From positions 1-21,277 of the forward strand of contig JADWMI010000001.1 in NCBI GenBank assembly GCA_015767395.1: a stretch of DNA of 21,277 bases. The letters are read 5' to 3'. The notes under the pieces are model-generated. The model was not told the DNA's origin. It saw only the letters and a list, made by a program, of their open reading frames with translations, and ran no database searches. The position numbers were made by a program, and so were the translations under genes. Below, piece by piece: positions 1 through 6,874 of the stretch (position 1 is its first letter; every line of letters starts with the position of its first letter). The DNA comes from Bacteroidota bacterium. GTDB taxonomy: Bacteria > Bacteroidota > Bacteroidia > Flavobacteriales > Flavobacteriaceae.

Positions 1-796
1 TGGCTCTATTTGCAATAATGGCATTCATAGAACAGGCATTGTGTCCTAATAATTTCGACAATCCGTAAATAGCAGATGTTTCCATTTCAAGATTGGTTAC
101 GCGATTACCGTTGAACTCAAAATCATCTATTTTACTATTTAATTTAGGATCTTCAAGAGCTAATCGCAGTACACGTCCTTGTGGTCCATAAAAACCAACT
201 GCAGTAGCTGTAACGCCAATAAAAACTTTGTCACTAGCTAATTTCTGTTCTAATTCTTCACTGTTTCTCACAATATATGGCCTCGCTTTTCTTGAGCTCC
301 AATTGGTGTGTTTTATAAAAGCATCTTCAAAATCACTTTCTAATATGTGCTCACAATCATAAGAATGCAACATACCATCAAAACCCAATCCATATTTTGC
401 CAATACAAAACTATCCACAGGAATATCACTTTGTAAGGATCCTGAGGTTCCAATTCTAACAATATTTAATGATATATGTTCCTTTTTGAGCGTGCGCGTT
501 TCTAGGTCAATATTGAATAATGCGTCGAGTTCATTCATTACAATATCAATATTATCAGGACCTATTCCAGTTGAAATTACGCTCATTCGAGTGCCTTTAT
601 ATATTCCAGTAATGGTTCTAAACTCTCTTTTTTGAGTCTCAAATTCTATGGAATCAAAATGTGTAGTTATTTTTGGTACTCTATTTTGGTCACCAACAAA
701 TATAATGTTAGTAGCCACATTTTCAGGTTTTAAATTTAAATGGTAAATACTACCATCTGGGTTCAGAATTAATTCTGAAGGTGCTATTTTTGTCAT
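1..796 (-). CDS. Nucleoside phosphorylase (uridine phosphorylase-like), C-terminus cut by window edge
   Basis: Reading from the ATG at 794-796, 265 residues are visible before the window ends, so the C-terminus is missing. The protein belongs to the PNP/UDP phosphorylase superfamily, which splits nucleosides with phosphate into base plus (deoxy)ribose-1-phosphate in the cytoplasm. Visible family landmarks are the phosphate-binding loop GDQNRV near residue 35, TGIGPDNIDIVMNEL near residues 76-90, RIGTSG near 113-118 and the NLEMETSAIYG nucleoside/ribose segment near 234-244; the MExE-like acidic pair favours uridine phosphorylase-type enzymes. It starts only 3 bases after the upstream SUI1-domain gene stops, so it is the last visible gene of the minus-strand cluster. 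Substrate (uridine, or a broader pyrimidine or purine range) cannot be settled by eye. Confidence 0.85.
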   Translation of the reverse strand, partial: MTKIAPSELILNPDGSIYHLNLKPENVATNIIFVGDQNRVPKITTHFDSIEFETQKREFRTITGIYKGTRMSVISTGIGPDNIDIVMNELDALFNIDLETRTLKKEHISLNIVRIGTSGSLQSDIPVDSFVLAKYGLGFDGMLHSYDCEHILESDFEDAFIKHTNWSSRKARPYIVRNSEELEQKLASDKVFIGVTATAVGFYGPQGRVLRLALEDPKLNSKIDDFEFNGNRVTNLEMETSAIYGLSKLLGHNACSMNAIIANRA

Positions 797-799
797 AAG

Positions 800-1150
800 T
801 TAACCGCCAACGCGCTTGATATTATATCCTTCTTTTTTAAGGATTTCCATTATTTTATCTCTATAATTACCTTGAATAATTATTTCATAGTCTTTAACAC
901 TTCCACCAACACCGCATTTGGTTTTTAATAATTTCCCTAGTGTTTTTAGATCGTTTTCTTCTCCAATAAATCCAGTAATCACAGTTACAGTTTTACCACC
1001 TCGGCCTTTATTTGAAAAATGGGCTTCTAAATATTGTTGGTTAGGAGGTAAGGTGTCTTGTGATTCAGTTTTATTTAATTCGAAATTGTCATTTGTTGAA
1101 AAAACGAATCCTCCTAAATCTTCTAAACTGGATAATTTTTTTTTACTCAT
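800..1150 (-). CDS. SUI1/eIF1-domain translation factor (YciH-type)
   Basis: A 116-residue cytoplasmic protein. Residues about 45-116 form a SUI1/eIF1 fold: the basic loop KGRGGKTVTVITG, then LKTLGKLLKTKCGVGGSVKD, then the C-terminal GNYRDKIMEILKKEGYNIKRVGG-like end, all typical of the bacterial YciH family. The first about 40 residues are a low-complexity tail. Eukaryotic eIF1 controls start-codon selection; bacterial YciH is implicated in initiation fidelity, but its role here is inferred from family only. Start is ATG at 1148-1150. It lies 40 bases downstream of the 56-residue microprotein gene and 3 bases upstream of the nucleoside phosphorylase, so it is probably cotranscribed with both. 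Confidence 0.9.
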   Translation of the reverse strand: MSKKKLSSLEDLGGFVFSTNDNFELNKTESQDTLPPNQQYLEAHFSNKGRGGKTVTVITGFIGEENDLKTLGKLLKTKCGVGGSVKDYEIIIQGNYRDKIMEILKKEGYNIKRVGG

Positions 1151-1190
1151 ATTGTTTTAAAAAAGAAAAACGAAATTAATGAATTATATG

Positions 1191-1361
1191 TTATTTTTTT
1201 ATTTTATTCCAAATAAAAAGTAGGGCTGCCATTAATTCAAAAAGCAATCCAACTGCCATTACCATATTGGCTTGTTCCCAATCAAAAAGCTTCGAAATAG
1301 CGCCTGCTAAGAGTAAAAATACGCCAAACGTAAAAAATGAAATTACTTTTTTTGAAATCAT
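1191..1361 (-). CDS. Small membrane protein, GldL-like (56 residues)
   Basis: This reading frame runs from ATG at 1359-1361 to TAA at 1191-1193 and encodes 56 residues: a basic start (MISKK), a hydrophobic helix at about 6-22, a short polar loop ISKLFDWEQAN, a second hydrophobic helix at about 33-51, and a basic tail NKIKK. The two-helix hairpin with G-A-x-x-K-[LF]-x-x-W-x-x-A between the helices and a Glu in the second helix resembles the N-terminal two-TM segment of the gliding/type IX secretion motor protein GldL. It is far too short to be GldL itself (about 200 residues). Its ATG overlaps the upstream dioxygenase stop as ATGA, which indicates translational coupling and argues strongly that it is a real gene. 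Specific function unknown. Confidence 0.75.
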   Translation of the reverse strand: MISKKVISFFTFGVFLLLAGAISKLFDWEQANMVMAVGLLFELMAALLFIWNKIKK

Positions 1362-2305
1362 TTTATTAAACCTAATTCTCTTAAACGCTCATTTAAAAAT
1401 TCACCGGCAGTAATATTCTCATAGGCTACAGGATTTTTTTCAGAAACACATTCAGGTAAACAATTCAAAGACATTTCACTTATTGGATGTGTAAAAAAAG
1501 GTATTGAATAACGAGGTTTGCCCCAATCTTCTTTTGGAGGATTCACAACGCGATGAATGGTAGATCGAAGTTTGTTATTTGTAAGTCGTTCTAACATGTC
1601 TCCAACGTTAATTACCAATTGATCTGGTAAGGCAGTAACTCCAATCCATTCTCCTTGTTTGTTTTGAACTTCTAATCCTGATGCTGAAGCACCCATTAAA
1701 AGTGTAATTAAATTGATATCTCCATGAGCAGCAGCTCTTACTGCGCCTTTTGGCTCACCTATAATTGGAGGATAATATATTGGACGTAGAATACTATTGC
1801 CATTGATTACAAATTTGTCAAAATACAATTCTTCTAAGCCAATGTACAGAGCCAATGCTCGCAATACGTAAATGGCAGTTTTCTCGAGCATTTTATAAGT
1901 TTCCAATCCTATTTTATTGAAATTGGGAACTTCATTTACAATTACATTTTCAGGGTATTCAGCTTTAAGCTTGTCGTTCCCAACTACTTCTTGTCCAAAA
2001 TGCCAAAATTCCTTTAAATCGCCTTCTTTTTTACCTTTAGCACTTTCTTTCCCAAAAGCTGTAAAACCTCTTTGTCCACCAATGCCTTCAATTTCATATG
2101 ATTGTTTAACATCATCAGGTAAATCAAAAAAAGATTTTACTTCCTTATATAAATTATCTGAAAGCGCATCAGAAAGGAAATGACCACGAAGTGCTACAAA
2201 TCCAATTTCTTCATAGGCTTCCCCTATTTCTTTTATGAATTTTTGCTTTCTTGTATCATCACCTGATATAAAATCCGATAAATCTACACTTGGAATATTT
2301 TGCAT
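1358..2305 (-). CDS. Isopenicillin N synthase-family Fe(II)/2-oxoglutarate-type dioxygenase
   Basis: A complete 315-residue protein of the isopenicillin N synthase-like non-haem iron oxygenase family. The N-terminal DIOX_N part (about 3-110) has the typical EIGEAYEEIGFVALRGH segment. The catalytic jelly roll carries the iron triad H194-x-D196 (AAHGDINLIT) and H251 (STIHRVVNPP), plus R265-x-S267 (RYSIPFF), which binds the 2-oxoglutarate or substrate carboxylate in this family. All key residues are present, so it should be active; the substrate is unknown. The gene starts 37 bases after the DUF6048-like gene and its TGA overlaps the next ATG (ATGA), so it is part of the minus-strand cluster. 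There is no beta-lactam pathway around it, so a penicillin role is not implied. Confidence 0.88.
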   Translation of the reverse strand: MQNIPSVDLSDFISGDDTRKQKFIKEIGEAYEEIGFVALRGHFLSDALSDNLYKEVKSFFDLPDDVKQSYEIEGIGGQRGFTAFGKESAKGKKEGDLKEFWHFGQEVVGNDKLKAEYPENVIVNEVPNFNKIGLETYKMLEKTAIYVLRALALYIGLEELYFDKFVINGNSILRPIYYPPIIGEPKGAVRAAAHGDINLITLLMGASASGLEVQNKQGEWIGVTALPDQLVINVGDMLERLTNNKLRSTIHRVVNPPKEDWGKPRYSIPFFTHPISEMSLNCLPECVSEKNPVAYENITAGEFLNERLRELGLIK

Positions 2306-2342
2306 AATATAAATTTAGAAAGTTAAAATTACAAAAAAAAAG

Positions 2343-3032
2343 TTACTTCTTATTAAAAGGAATTTGGTAGGTAAGTGTGTAGTTAAAACCAAAACCTAAA
2401 TTATTTAAAGAAGCTTTATAAAACCCTGGAATATATAAATTCTGGAAATTTTCTGGTGCTTTATCACTAACCAAAGCTTTAAAACCAATACTAAAACCCA
2501 TATAAAAGTTTTTAAATGTCTCAGCTCTTATTCCCAAAATAAATTCTATCCATTGTGCACTTAAATCTGAATATTCAGTATTAGGTTCAACTGTTTCTGG
2601 AATAAAATAAGTGCCATAAATATTTGGTGTATAGCTATTTAGTGTTTGATTAAAGAAGCTAAGACCATAGCGCATACCAACATAAATTTCATTGGTCATA
2701 CCCTTCCAGTTTTCATAAGCGTTGTAGTTCCCCCCAAATTTCACATAAGACCCTTCAGTAGTAAAATTTAAATAGTCTTCTATCGTTGTTACATTGTCAT
2801 ATCCCAGTTCTATGGCTGCATAAAAATTTTTGTACACACGTGCATCGGCAACAATTTCAAATCCTTTAGTGTCTTCTTTTATAAGTGATATAATGGGTTT
2901 GGTTATATCAATACCAACTCTAATTCCAAAAATATCTTTAGCCGTTAAAGTATCTAGTTCCTGCTGTGCATTTACGGCACTACAAGTAAATATGATACTA
3001 ATGAAAAATATAAACTTGTGCAGCTGTATCAT
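2343..3032 (-). CDS. Secreted/outer-membrane-type beta-rich protein (DUF6048-like)
   Basis: A 229-residue protein with a clear signal peptide: basic start, hydrophobic core FIFFISIIFTCSAV and probable cleavage after VNA before QQEL. The mature part is rich in alternating aromatic/hydrophobic strands with Gly (for example YAAIELGYDN, EIYVGMRYGLSFF, FYMGFSIGFKALV, LGFGFNYTLTYQIPF) and ends in an aromatic-rich strand, as in small outer-membrane beta-barrels. I recognise it as the kind of protein labelled DUF6048 in Flavobacteria, where it commonly sits beside a DUF6452 lipoprotein and rlmD, as here. The first 35 bases overlap the 3' end of the lipoprotein gene in another frame; the signal peptide at the chosen ATG supports that long overlap. 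Function unknown. Confidence 0.75.
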   Translation of the reverse strand: MIQLHKFIFFISIIFTCSAVNAQQELDTLTAKDIFGIRVGIDITKPIISLIKEDTKGFEIVADARVYKNFYAAIELGYDNVTTIEDYLNFTTEGSYVKFGGNYNAYENWKGMTNEIYVGMRYGLSFFNQTLNSYTPNIYGTYFIPETVEPNTEYSDLSAQWIEFILGIRAETFKNFYMGFSIGFKALVSDKAPENFQNLYIPGFYKASLNNLGFGFNYTLTYQIPFNKK

Positions 3033-3450
3033 TATCTATTATGGTATTAATAATTTCAATTTCTTTAATCCAATTGTTCTCTGTGCTTTCAATATTTAAA
3101 TCTTCATAAATGGTTTTGTAACCACATGAACGCCCCACAAAAATATCTTTTCGGTTGTAATTCAATTTAATTTGATCAACAAGAGCATTTGAACCCAAAT
3201 TGTACCATGTTAAATTTTCATTTAAATCTAAAGGAACTGCAATAGAATCTGCTGATTCATTTATAATGTATAGTCCTTTATTTTCTGCCCAAACAGAATC
3301 TAGTAAAACAGATTTAGTTTCAGAACGATTGTCGAAATCATAAAAACGAATCACTAAATTTGGCGTAGTAGCATCAATGCAAATAGAATCTTGCTCACAA
3401 CTAATAAATGAGATGATTGCCATGATAATAACGATGATATACTTTTTCAT
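2998..3450 (-). CDS. Predicted lipoprotein (DUF6452-like)
   Basis: A 150-residue predicted lipoprotein. The N-terminus MKKYIIVIIMAIISFISC ends in a lipobox with the lipidated cysteine at residue 19, followed by EQDSIC. The rest resembles a compact periplasmic or surface beta-sandwich: LVIRFYDFDNR, then SVLLDSVWAENKGLYI, then SIAVPLDLNENLTWYNL, then KLNYNRKDIFVGRSCGYKTIYEDL. Two further Cys (near residues 24 and 109) could pair in the periplasm. It matches what is called DUF6452 in Flavobacteria. It begins 5 bases after rlmD stops and overlaps the next gene by 35 bases, so it is in the same transcript. Role unknown. Confidence 0.75.
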   Translation of the reverse strand: MKKYIIVIIMAIISFISCEQDSICIDATTPNLVIRFYDFDNRSETKSVLLDSVWAENKGLYIINESADSIAVPLDLNENLTWYNLGSNALVDQIKLNYNRKDIFVGRSCGYKTIYEDLNIESTENNWIKEIEIINTIIDNDTAAQVYIFH

Positions 3451-3455
3451 TGTAT

Positions 3456-4865
3456 TTATTTTAATTCTAAAAGTACAACATTCTCAACGTGGAACGTTTG
3501 TGGAAACATGTCTACAGCTTGTGTTTTTACAATTTTATATTGTTCTTTCATTAAAGCCAAATCACGTGCCTGAGTAGCTGAATTACAACTAACATACACA
3601 ATTCGTTTTGGAGAAATCTCTAATATTTTAGCAATTACATTTTTATGCATTCCATCACGTGGCGGGTCGGTTATTATAACATCAGGTTGACCGTGTTTTT
3701 TTATGAATTGATCGTTGAATACGTCTTTCATATCACCTGCGTAAAACGCAACATTTTCAATGTTATTTAATTTTGCGTTTAGTTTTGCATCTTTAATTGC
3801 ATCAGGAACAGATTCAACTCCAATTACTTTTTTAGCGCTTTTAGCAACAAATTGAGCAATGGTTCCAGTACCTGTATAAAAATCATACACCACTTCGTCA
3901 CCTTTTAAATTGGCGAAATCACGGGTTATTTTGTATAACTCATAAGCTTGTGTTGAGTTGGTTTGATAAAATGATTTTGGCCCAATTTTGAATTTTAAGC
4001 CTTCCATTTCCTCAAAAATATGATCTCTTCCATTAAATAGTATGATATCTTGATCGTATAAAGTATCGTTTCCTTTCCCGTTAATAACATATTGTAACGA
4101 TGTTATTTGTGGAAACGCCTCTGATAAAGCATTCAATAAACCTTCTCTTTTTTCCTTTTCTTCTTGAAAAAATTGAATGACTACCATGATTTCACCAGTT
4201 GATGAAATACGAAGCATAATGGTACGTAATAGTCCAGATTGTTCTCTTGGATTGAAAAAATCCAAATTATGAGCGATGCCATAATCTTTTATGAAATTTC
4301 TAATTTTATTTGAAGGATCTTCTTGTAAGTGACATTTCTCAATATCTAAAATTTTATCCCACATACCTGCAATATGAAATCCACATGCATTTCTATTGTC
4401 TATTTCGTCAGTTGAATTTATTTCATCTAAAGTTAACCATCTGCTATTTGAAAAAGAAAATTCCATTTTATTCCTGTAGAAATAGGTTTTCTCACAACCA
4501 AGAATTGGTGTAATTTCAGGTAATTCTAAATGTCCAATTCTAATTAAATTGTTTGTGACCTCTTTTTCCTTATAGGCCAATTGATGTTCATAACCCATAT
4601 TTTGCCATTTACAACCACCACAATGTTCAAAATGTTCACACTCAGGCTCAACTCTTTTTTCAGAAAGCTTATGAAATTTCACAGCAGTTCCTTCAAAATA
4701 AGCTTTTCTTTTTTTACCAGTTCTAACATCTACAACATCTCCTGGGACGCAGTTTGATAAGAATATAACGCGACCGTCAGGCGCTTTCGCAACTGTTTTT
4801 CCACGTGCTCCTGCGTCAAGTACTTCAATATTTTCAAATATAGTTTGTGTTTTTCTTCTAGCCAT
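3456..4865 (-). CDS. rlmD: 23S rRNA (uracil-1939-C5)-methyltransferase RlmD
   Basis: A SAM-dependent methyltransferase making m5U in 23S rRNA. Counting from the ATG at 4863-4865 (469 residues, start MARRKTQ), there is an N-terminal TRAM domain (about 6-65), four iron-sulphur cysteines in the RlmD pattern C76-x5-C82-x2-C85 and C178, a SAM-binding core (VVYDFYTGTGTIAQF, then VIITDPPRDGMHK) and the catalytic Cys427 in VYVSCNSATQARDL. An in-frame ATG eight codons upstream would begin next to the T-run of the neighbouring terminator and upstream of the TACATTTG promoter element at 4870-4877, so MARRK is the better start. It is the first gene of the minus-strand cluster. The shorter 5mU paralogues lack this cysteine set, so RlmD is favoured over RlmC. 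Confidence 0.95.
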   Translation of the reverse strand: MARRKTQTIFENIEVLDAGARGKTVAKAPDGRVIFLSNCVPGDVVDVRTGKKRKAYFEGTAVKFHKLSEKRVEPECEHFEHCGGCKWQNMGYEHQLAYKEKEVTNNLIRIGHLELPEITPILGCEKTYFYRNKMEFSFSNSRWLTLDEINSTDEIDNRNACGFHIAGMWDKILDIEKCHLQEDPSNKIRNFIKDYGIAHNLDFFNPREQSGLLRTIMLRISSTGEIMVVIQFFQEEKEKREGLLNALSEAFPQITSLQYVINGKGNDTLYDQDIILFNGRDHIFEEMEGLKFKIGPKSFYQTNSTQAYELYKITRDFANLKGDEVVYDFYTGTGTIAQFVAKSAKKVIGVESVPDAIKDAKLNAKLNNIENVAFYAGDMKDVFNDQFIKKHGQPDVIITDPPRDGMHKNVIAKILEISPKRIVYVSCNSATQARDLALMKEQYKIVKTQAVDMFPQTFHVENVVLLELK

Positions 4866-4869
4866 GGTG

Positions 4870-4877
4870 CAAATGTA
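4870..4877 (-). promoter_or_regulatory. -7 promoter element TACATTTG for the rlmD cluster
   Basis: The minus strand reads TACATTTG, an exact match to the Bacteroidota TAnnTTTG -7 element. Only CACC separates it from the rlmD ATG at 4865. Because transcription in this class starts a few bases after the G, the mRNA would begin at or within about two bases of the start codon. A -33 TTG is not obvious at the usual distance. Confidence 0.6.
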
Positions 4878-4891
4878 ACAATTTGACATAA

Positions 4892-4920
4892 AAAAAGCAT
4901 CTCGTTTTGAGATGCTTTTT
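4892..4920 (-). terminator. Rho-independent terminator of the cytochrome c gene
   Basis: A perfect 12-bp inverted repeat (AAAAAGCATCTC, loop of five bases, GAGATGCTTTTT) lies 17 bases past the cytochrome c stop and ends in a T-run on the minus strand. It separates the cytochrome c transcript from the rlmD cluster, which has its own promoter immediately after it. Confidence 0.88.
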
Positions 4921-4937
4921 TAAATGATTTAATAAAT

Positions 4938-5357
4938 TTATTTTACACTTTTCATGTAAGCAGCTATTGCAGCCAATTCTTCAGCAGTTAAGTCTTTTAC
5001 AAAACCATCTAAGTTCGCTTTCATAATTGCAACTTGTCCTGGATCAGTATCAACAATTGCACTAGATTTTCCTTTTAAGAATGCTACAATATTACCATTT
5101 TGATCACTATATACTTTATTGATGTCTTTAATTGATGGCCCAATTACCTTTGCGTCTGCTTGGTGACAAGTCGTACATGTTTTTTCACCAAATAATTTTT
5201 TACCTAATTCAATATCACCGACAACTTCACCTTCAGCAGTTTTTTCAACAGCTTCTACTTTTGGTGCAGCAACTTCTTTAACTTCCTCTTTCTTTTTTTC
5301 TCCACAACTGGTTAAAAATAGTGCGACCAATCCAAGAACAAATACAGATTTTTTCAT
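4938..5357 (-). CDS. Lipoprotein cytochrome c (monohaem, class I)
   Basis: A 139-residue c-type cytochrome. From the ATG at 5355-5357 it has a lipoprotein signal (MKKSVFVLGLVALFLTSC, lipidated Cys18), a Lys/Glu/Ala/Val linker (about 19-48), then a single class I haem domain: ELGKKLFGEKTCTTCHQAD with the CxxCH haem site at C61, C64, H65, and a probable axial Met112 in QVAIMKANLDG. The C-terminal helix LTAEELAAIAAYMKSVK is typical. It should sit on the periplasmic side of a membrane and carry electrons, for example to an oxidase or a peroxidase; no partner gene is adjacent. A reading frame from an upstream TTG (5387) adds ten residues but would place them before the signal peptide and across the promoter, so I reject it. 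Confidence 0.92.
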   Translation of the reverse strand: MKKSVFVLGLVALFLTSCGEKKKEEVKEVAAPKVEAVEKTAEGEVVGDIELGKKLFGEKTCTTCHQADAKVIGPSIKDINKVYSDQNGNIVAFLKGKSSAIVDTDPGQVAIMKANLDGFVKDLTAEELAAIAAYMKSVK

Positions 5358-5384
5358 TTTATTAATTTTTATATAATTTATTGA

Positions 5385-5392
5385 CAAAAATA
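5385..5392 (-). promoter_or_regulatory. -7 promoter element TATTTTTG for cytochrome c
   Basis: The minus strand reads TATTTTTG, matching TAnnTTTG, 28 bases before the cytochrome c ATG, which would give a leader of about 22 bases. No clear -33 TTG. Confidence 0.5.
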
Positions 5393-5586
5393 TTAAATAA
5401 TATATTGCTTGGGTAATTTATATAACAAAATTTTCTGAGTTTTTTTATGGGCTTCAAATTTCGCAAGAAATAATTTTATAGACATCTTCATTTATCTTGA
5501 ATATTTTGTAATTTGCCGTTTTAAGTAGGATGATTTCTCTCCTGAAATGAGGAATTGATAATTTTCAATTTAAAAATTTTATTAAG

Positions 5587-6822
5587 ATGGTTTCAGAAAA
5601 GAATGCATCACAGCAAGCAATTAATTTAGAAGACAAATATGGGGCACATAACTACCATCCTTTACCAGTAGTATTAAATAAAGGTGAGGGAGTGTATGTT
5701 TGGGATGTTGAGGGAAACCGTTATTACGATTTTCTGTCAGCTTATTCAGCAGTAAATCAAGGACATTGTCATCCTAAAATAATAAATGCTTTACAAGAGC
5801 AAGCGGGTAAATTAACCTTGACATCTCGCGCATTTCACAATGATATTTTAGGTAAATATGAAAAATATGTAACTGAGTATTTTGGTTTTGATAAAGTTTT
5901 ACCGATGAATACTGGCGCTGAAGCGGTTGAAACAGCTATTAAATTGTGTAGAAAATTTGCCTATGAAAAAAAGGGGATCCCTGAAAACGAAGCTGAAATA
6001 ATTGTTTGTGAAAATAATTTTCATGGAAGAACAACTACAATAATTTCTTTTTCAAATGATGAAGATGCGCGTAAAAACTTTGGTCCGTTTACGGCTGGAT
6101 TTATAAAAATTGAGTACAATAATTTGCAGGCTTTAGAGGAGGCCCTGAGATCAAGTAAGAATATTGCTGGATTTTTAGTTGAACCAATACAAGGAGAGGC
6201 TGGCGTTTATGTACCTGCAGAAGGGTACTTATCTAAAGCCAAGGCCTTGTGTGAAAAATATGGTGTTTTATTTATTGCAGACGAGGTACAAACAGGTGTG
6301 GCTAGAACAGGTAAACTGTTGGCTGTAAATCATGAAAATGTGCATCCAGATATTTTAATTTTAGGTAAGGCAATGAGTGGAGGTGTTTATCCAGTTTCTG
6401 CTGTTTTTTCTAATAACAATATTATGAGTGTTATTAAGCCAGGTCAGCATGGTTCAACATTTGGAGGTAATCCTTTGGCTTGTGCGGTTGCTATTGCAGC
6501 GCTTGATGTTGTAAAAGATGAAAGTTTAGCAGAAAATGCAGAAAAATTAGGGCAATTATTTAGAAGTGAACTTGGAAAATTTATTGAAACAAATGATTTA
6601 ATTAAATTGGTTCGTGGAAAAGGGTTGTTAAATGCCATTGTAATTAACGATGCTGAAGATAGTTCAACAGCTTGGGATATTTGTTTAAAATTACGTGATA
6701 ATGGTTTACTTGCAAAACCAACGCATGGTAATATCATTCGTTTTGCGCCGCCATTGGTTATGAACGAAGCCGAATTGTTAGATTGTGTTTCTATTATTAA
6801 GAAAACAATTCTAGCGTTTTAA
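5587..6822 (+). CDS. rocD: Ornithine--oxo-acid aminotransferase
   Basis: A complete 411-residue PLP enzyme of aminotransferase class III, converting ornithine plus 2-oxoglutarate to glutamate-5-semialdehyde plus glutamate (arginine/ornithine catabolism to proline or glutamate). Near-canonical ornithine aminotransferase segments run the whole length: [16 protein letters not shown] near 15-30, [19 protein letters not shown] near 47-65, [14 protein letters not shown] at 107-120, NNFHGRTT near 143-150, [12 protein letters not shown] at 196-207, D232 of ADEVQTG (binds the PLP ring), the Schiff-base Lys261 in ILGKAMSGG, and [11 protein letters not shown] at 288-298. Length matches the family. The gene stands alone on the plus strand with a leader of roughly 70 bases and a shared terminator at its end. 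A degenerate -7-like TAATTTG lies near 5508-5514. Confidence 0.96.
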   Translation: MVSEKNASQQAINLEDKYGAHNYHPLPVVLNKGEGVYVWDVEGNRYYDFLSAYSAVNQGHCHPKIINALQEQAGKLTLTSRAFHNDILGKYEKYVTEYFGFDKVLPMNTGAEAVETAIKLCRKFAYEKKGIPENEAEIIVCENNFHGRTTTIISFSNDEDARKNFGPFTAGFIKIEYNNLQALEEALRSSKNIAGFLVEPIQGEAGVYVPAEGYLSKAKALCEKYGVLFIADEVQTGVARTGKLLAVNHENVHPDILILGKAMSGGVYPVSAVFSNNNIMSVIKPGQHGSTFGGNPLACAVAIAALDVVKDESLAENAEKLGQLFRSELGKFIETNDLIKLVRGKGLLNAIVINDAEDSSTAWDICLKLRDNGLLAKPTHGNIIRFAPPLVMNEAELLDCVSIIKKTILAF

Positions 6823-6842
6823 ATATTAAAATAGAGAGCAAA

Positions 6843-6870
6843 AAAAAAGCAGCCATTTGGCTGCTTTTTT
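6843..6870. terminator. Bidirectional terminator between rocD and the DEAD-box helicase
   Basis: A perfect 12-bp stem (AAAAAAGCAGCC, loop ATTT, GGCTGCTTTTTT) lies between two convergent genes. The A-run on one side and the T-run on the other make it usable in both directions: 20 bases after the rocD stop and 4 bases after the helicase stop. Confidence 0.9.
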
Positions 6871-6874
6871 GTTT

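Noticed and set aside
1358..2305. Beta-lactam biosynthesis role for the isopenicillin-N-synthase-like gene
   Set aside because: The family is broad and no other pathway genes lie nearby; only the dioxygenase fold and active site are supported.
5508..5514. TAATTTG as the rocD promoter element
   Set aside because: One base short of TAnnTTTG; too weak to list as a feature.
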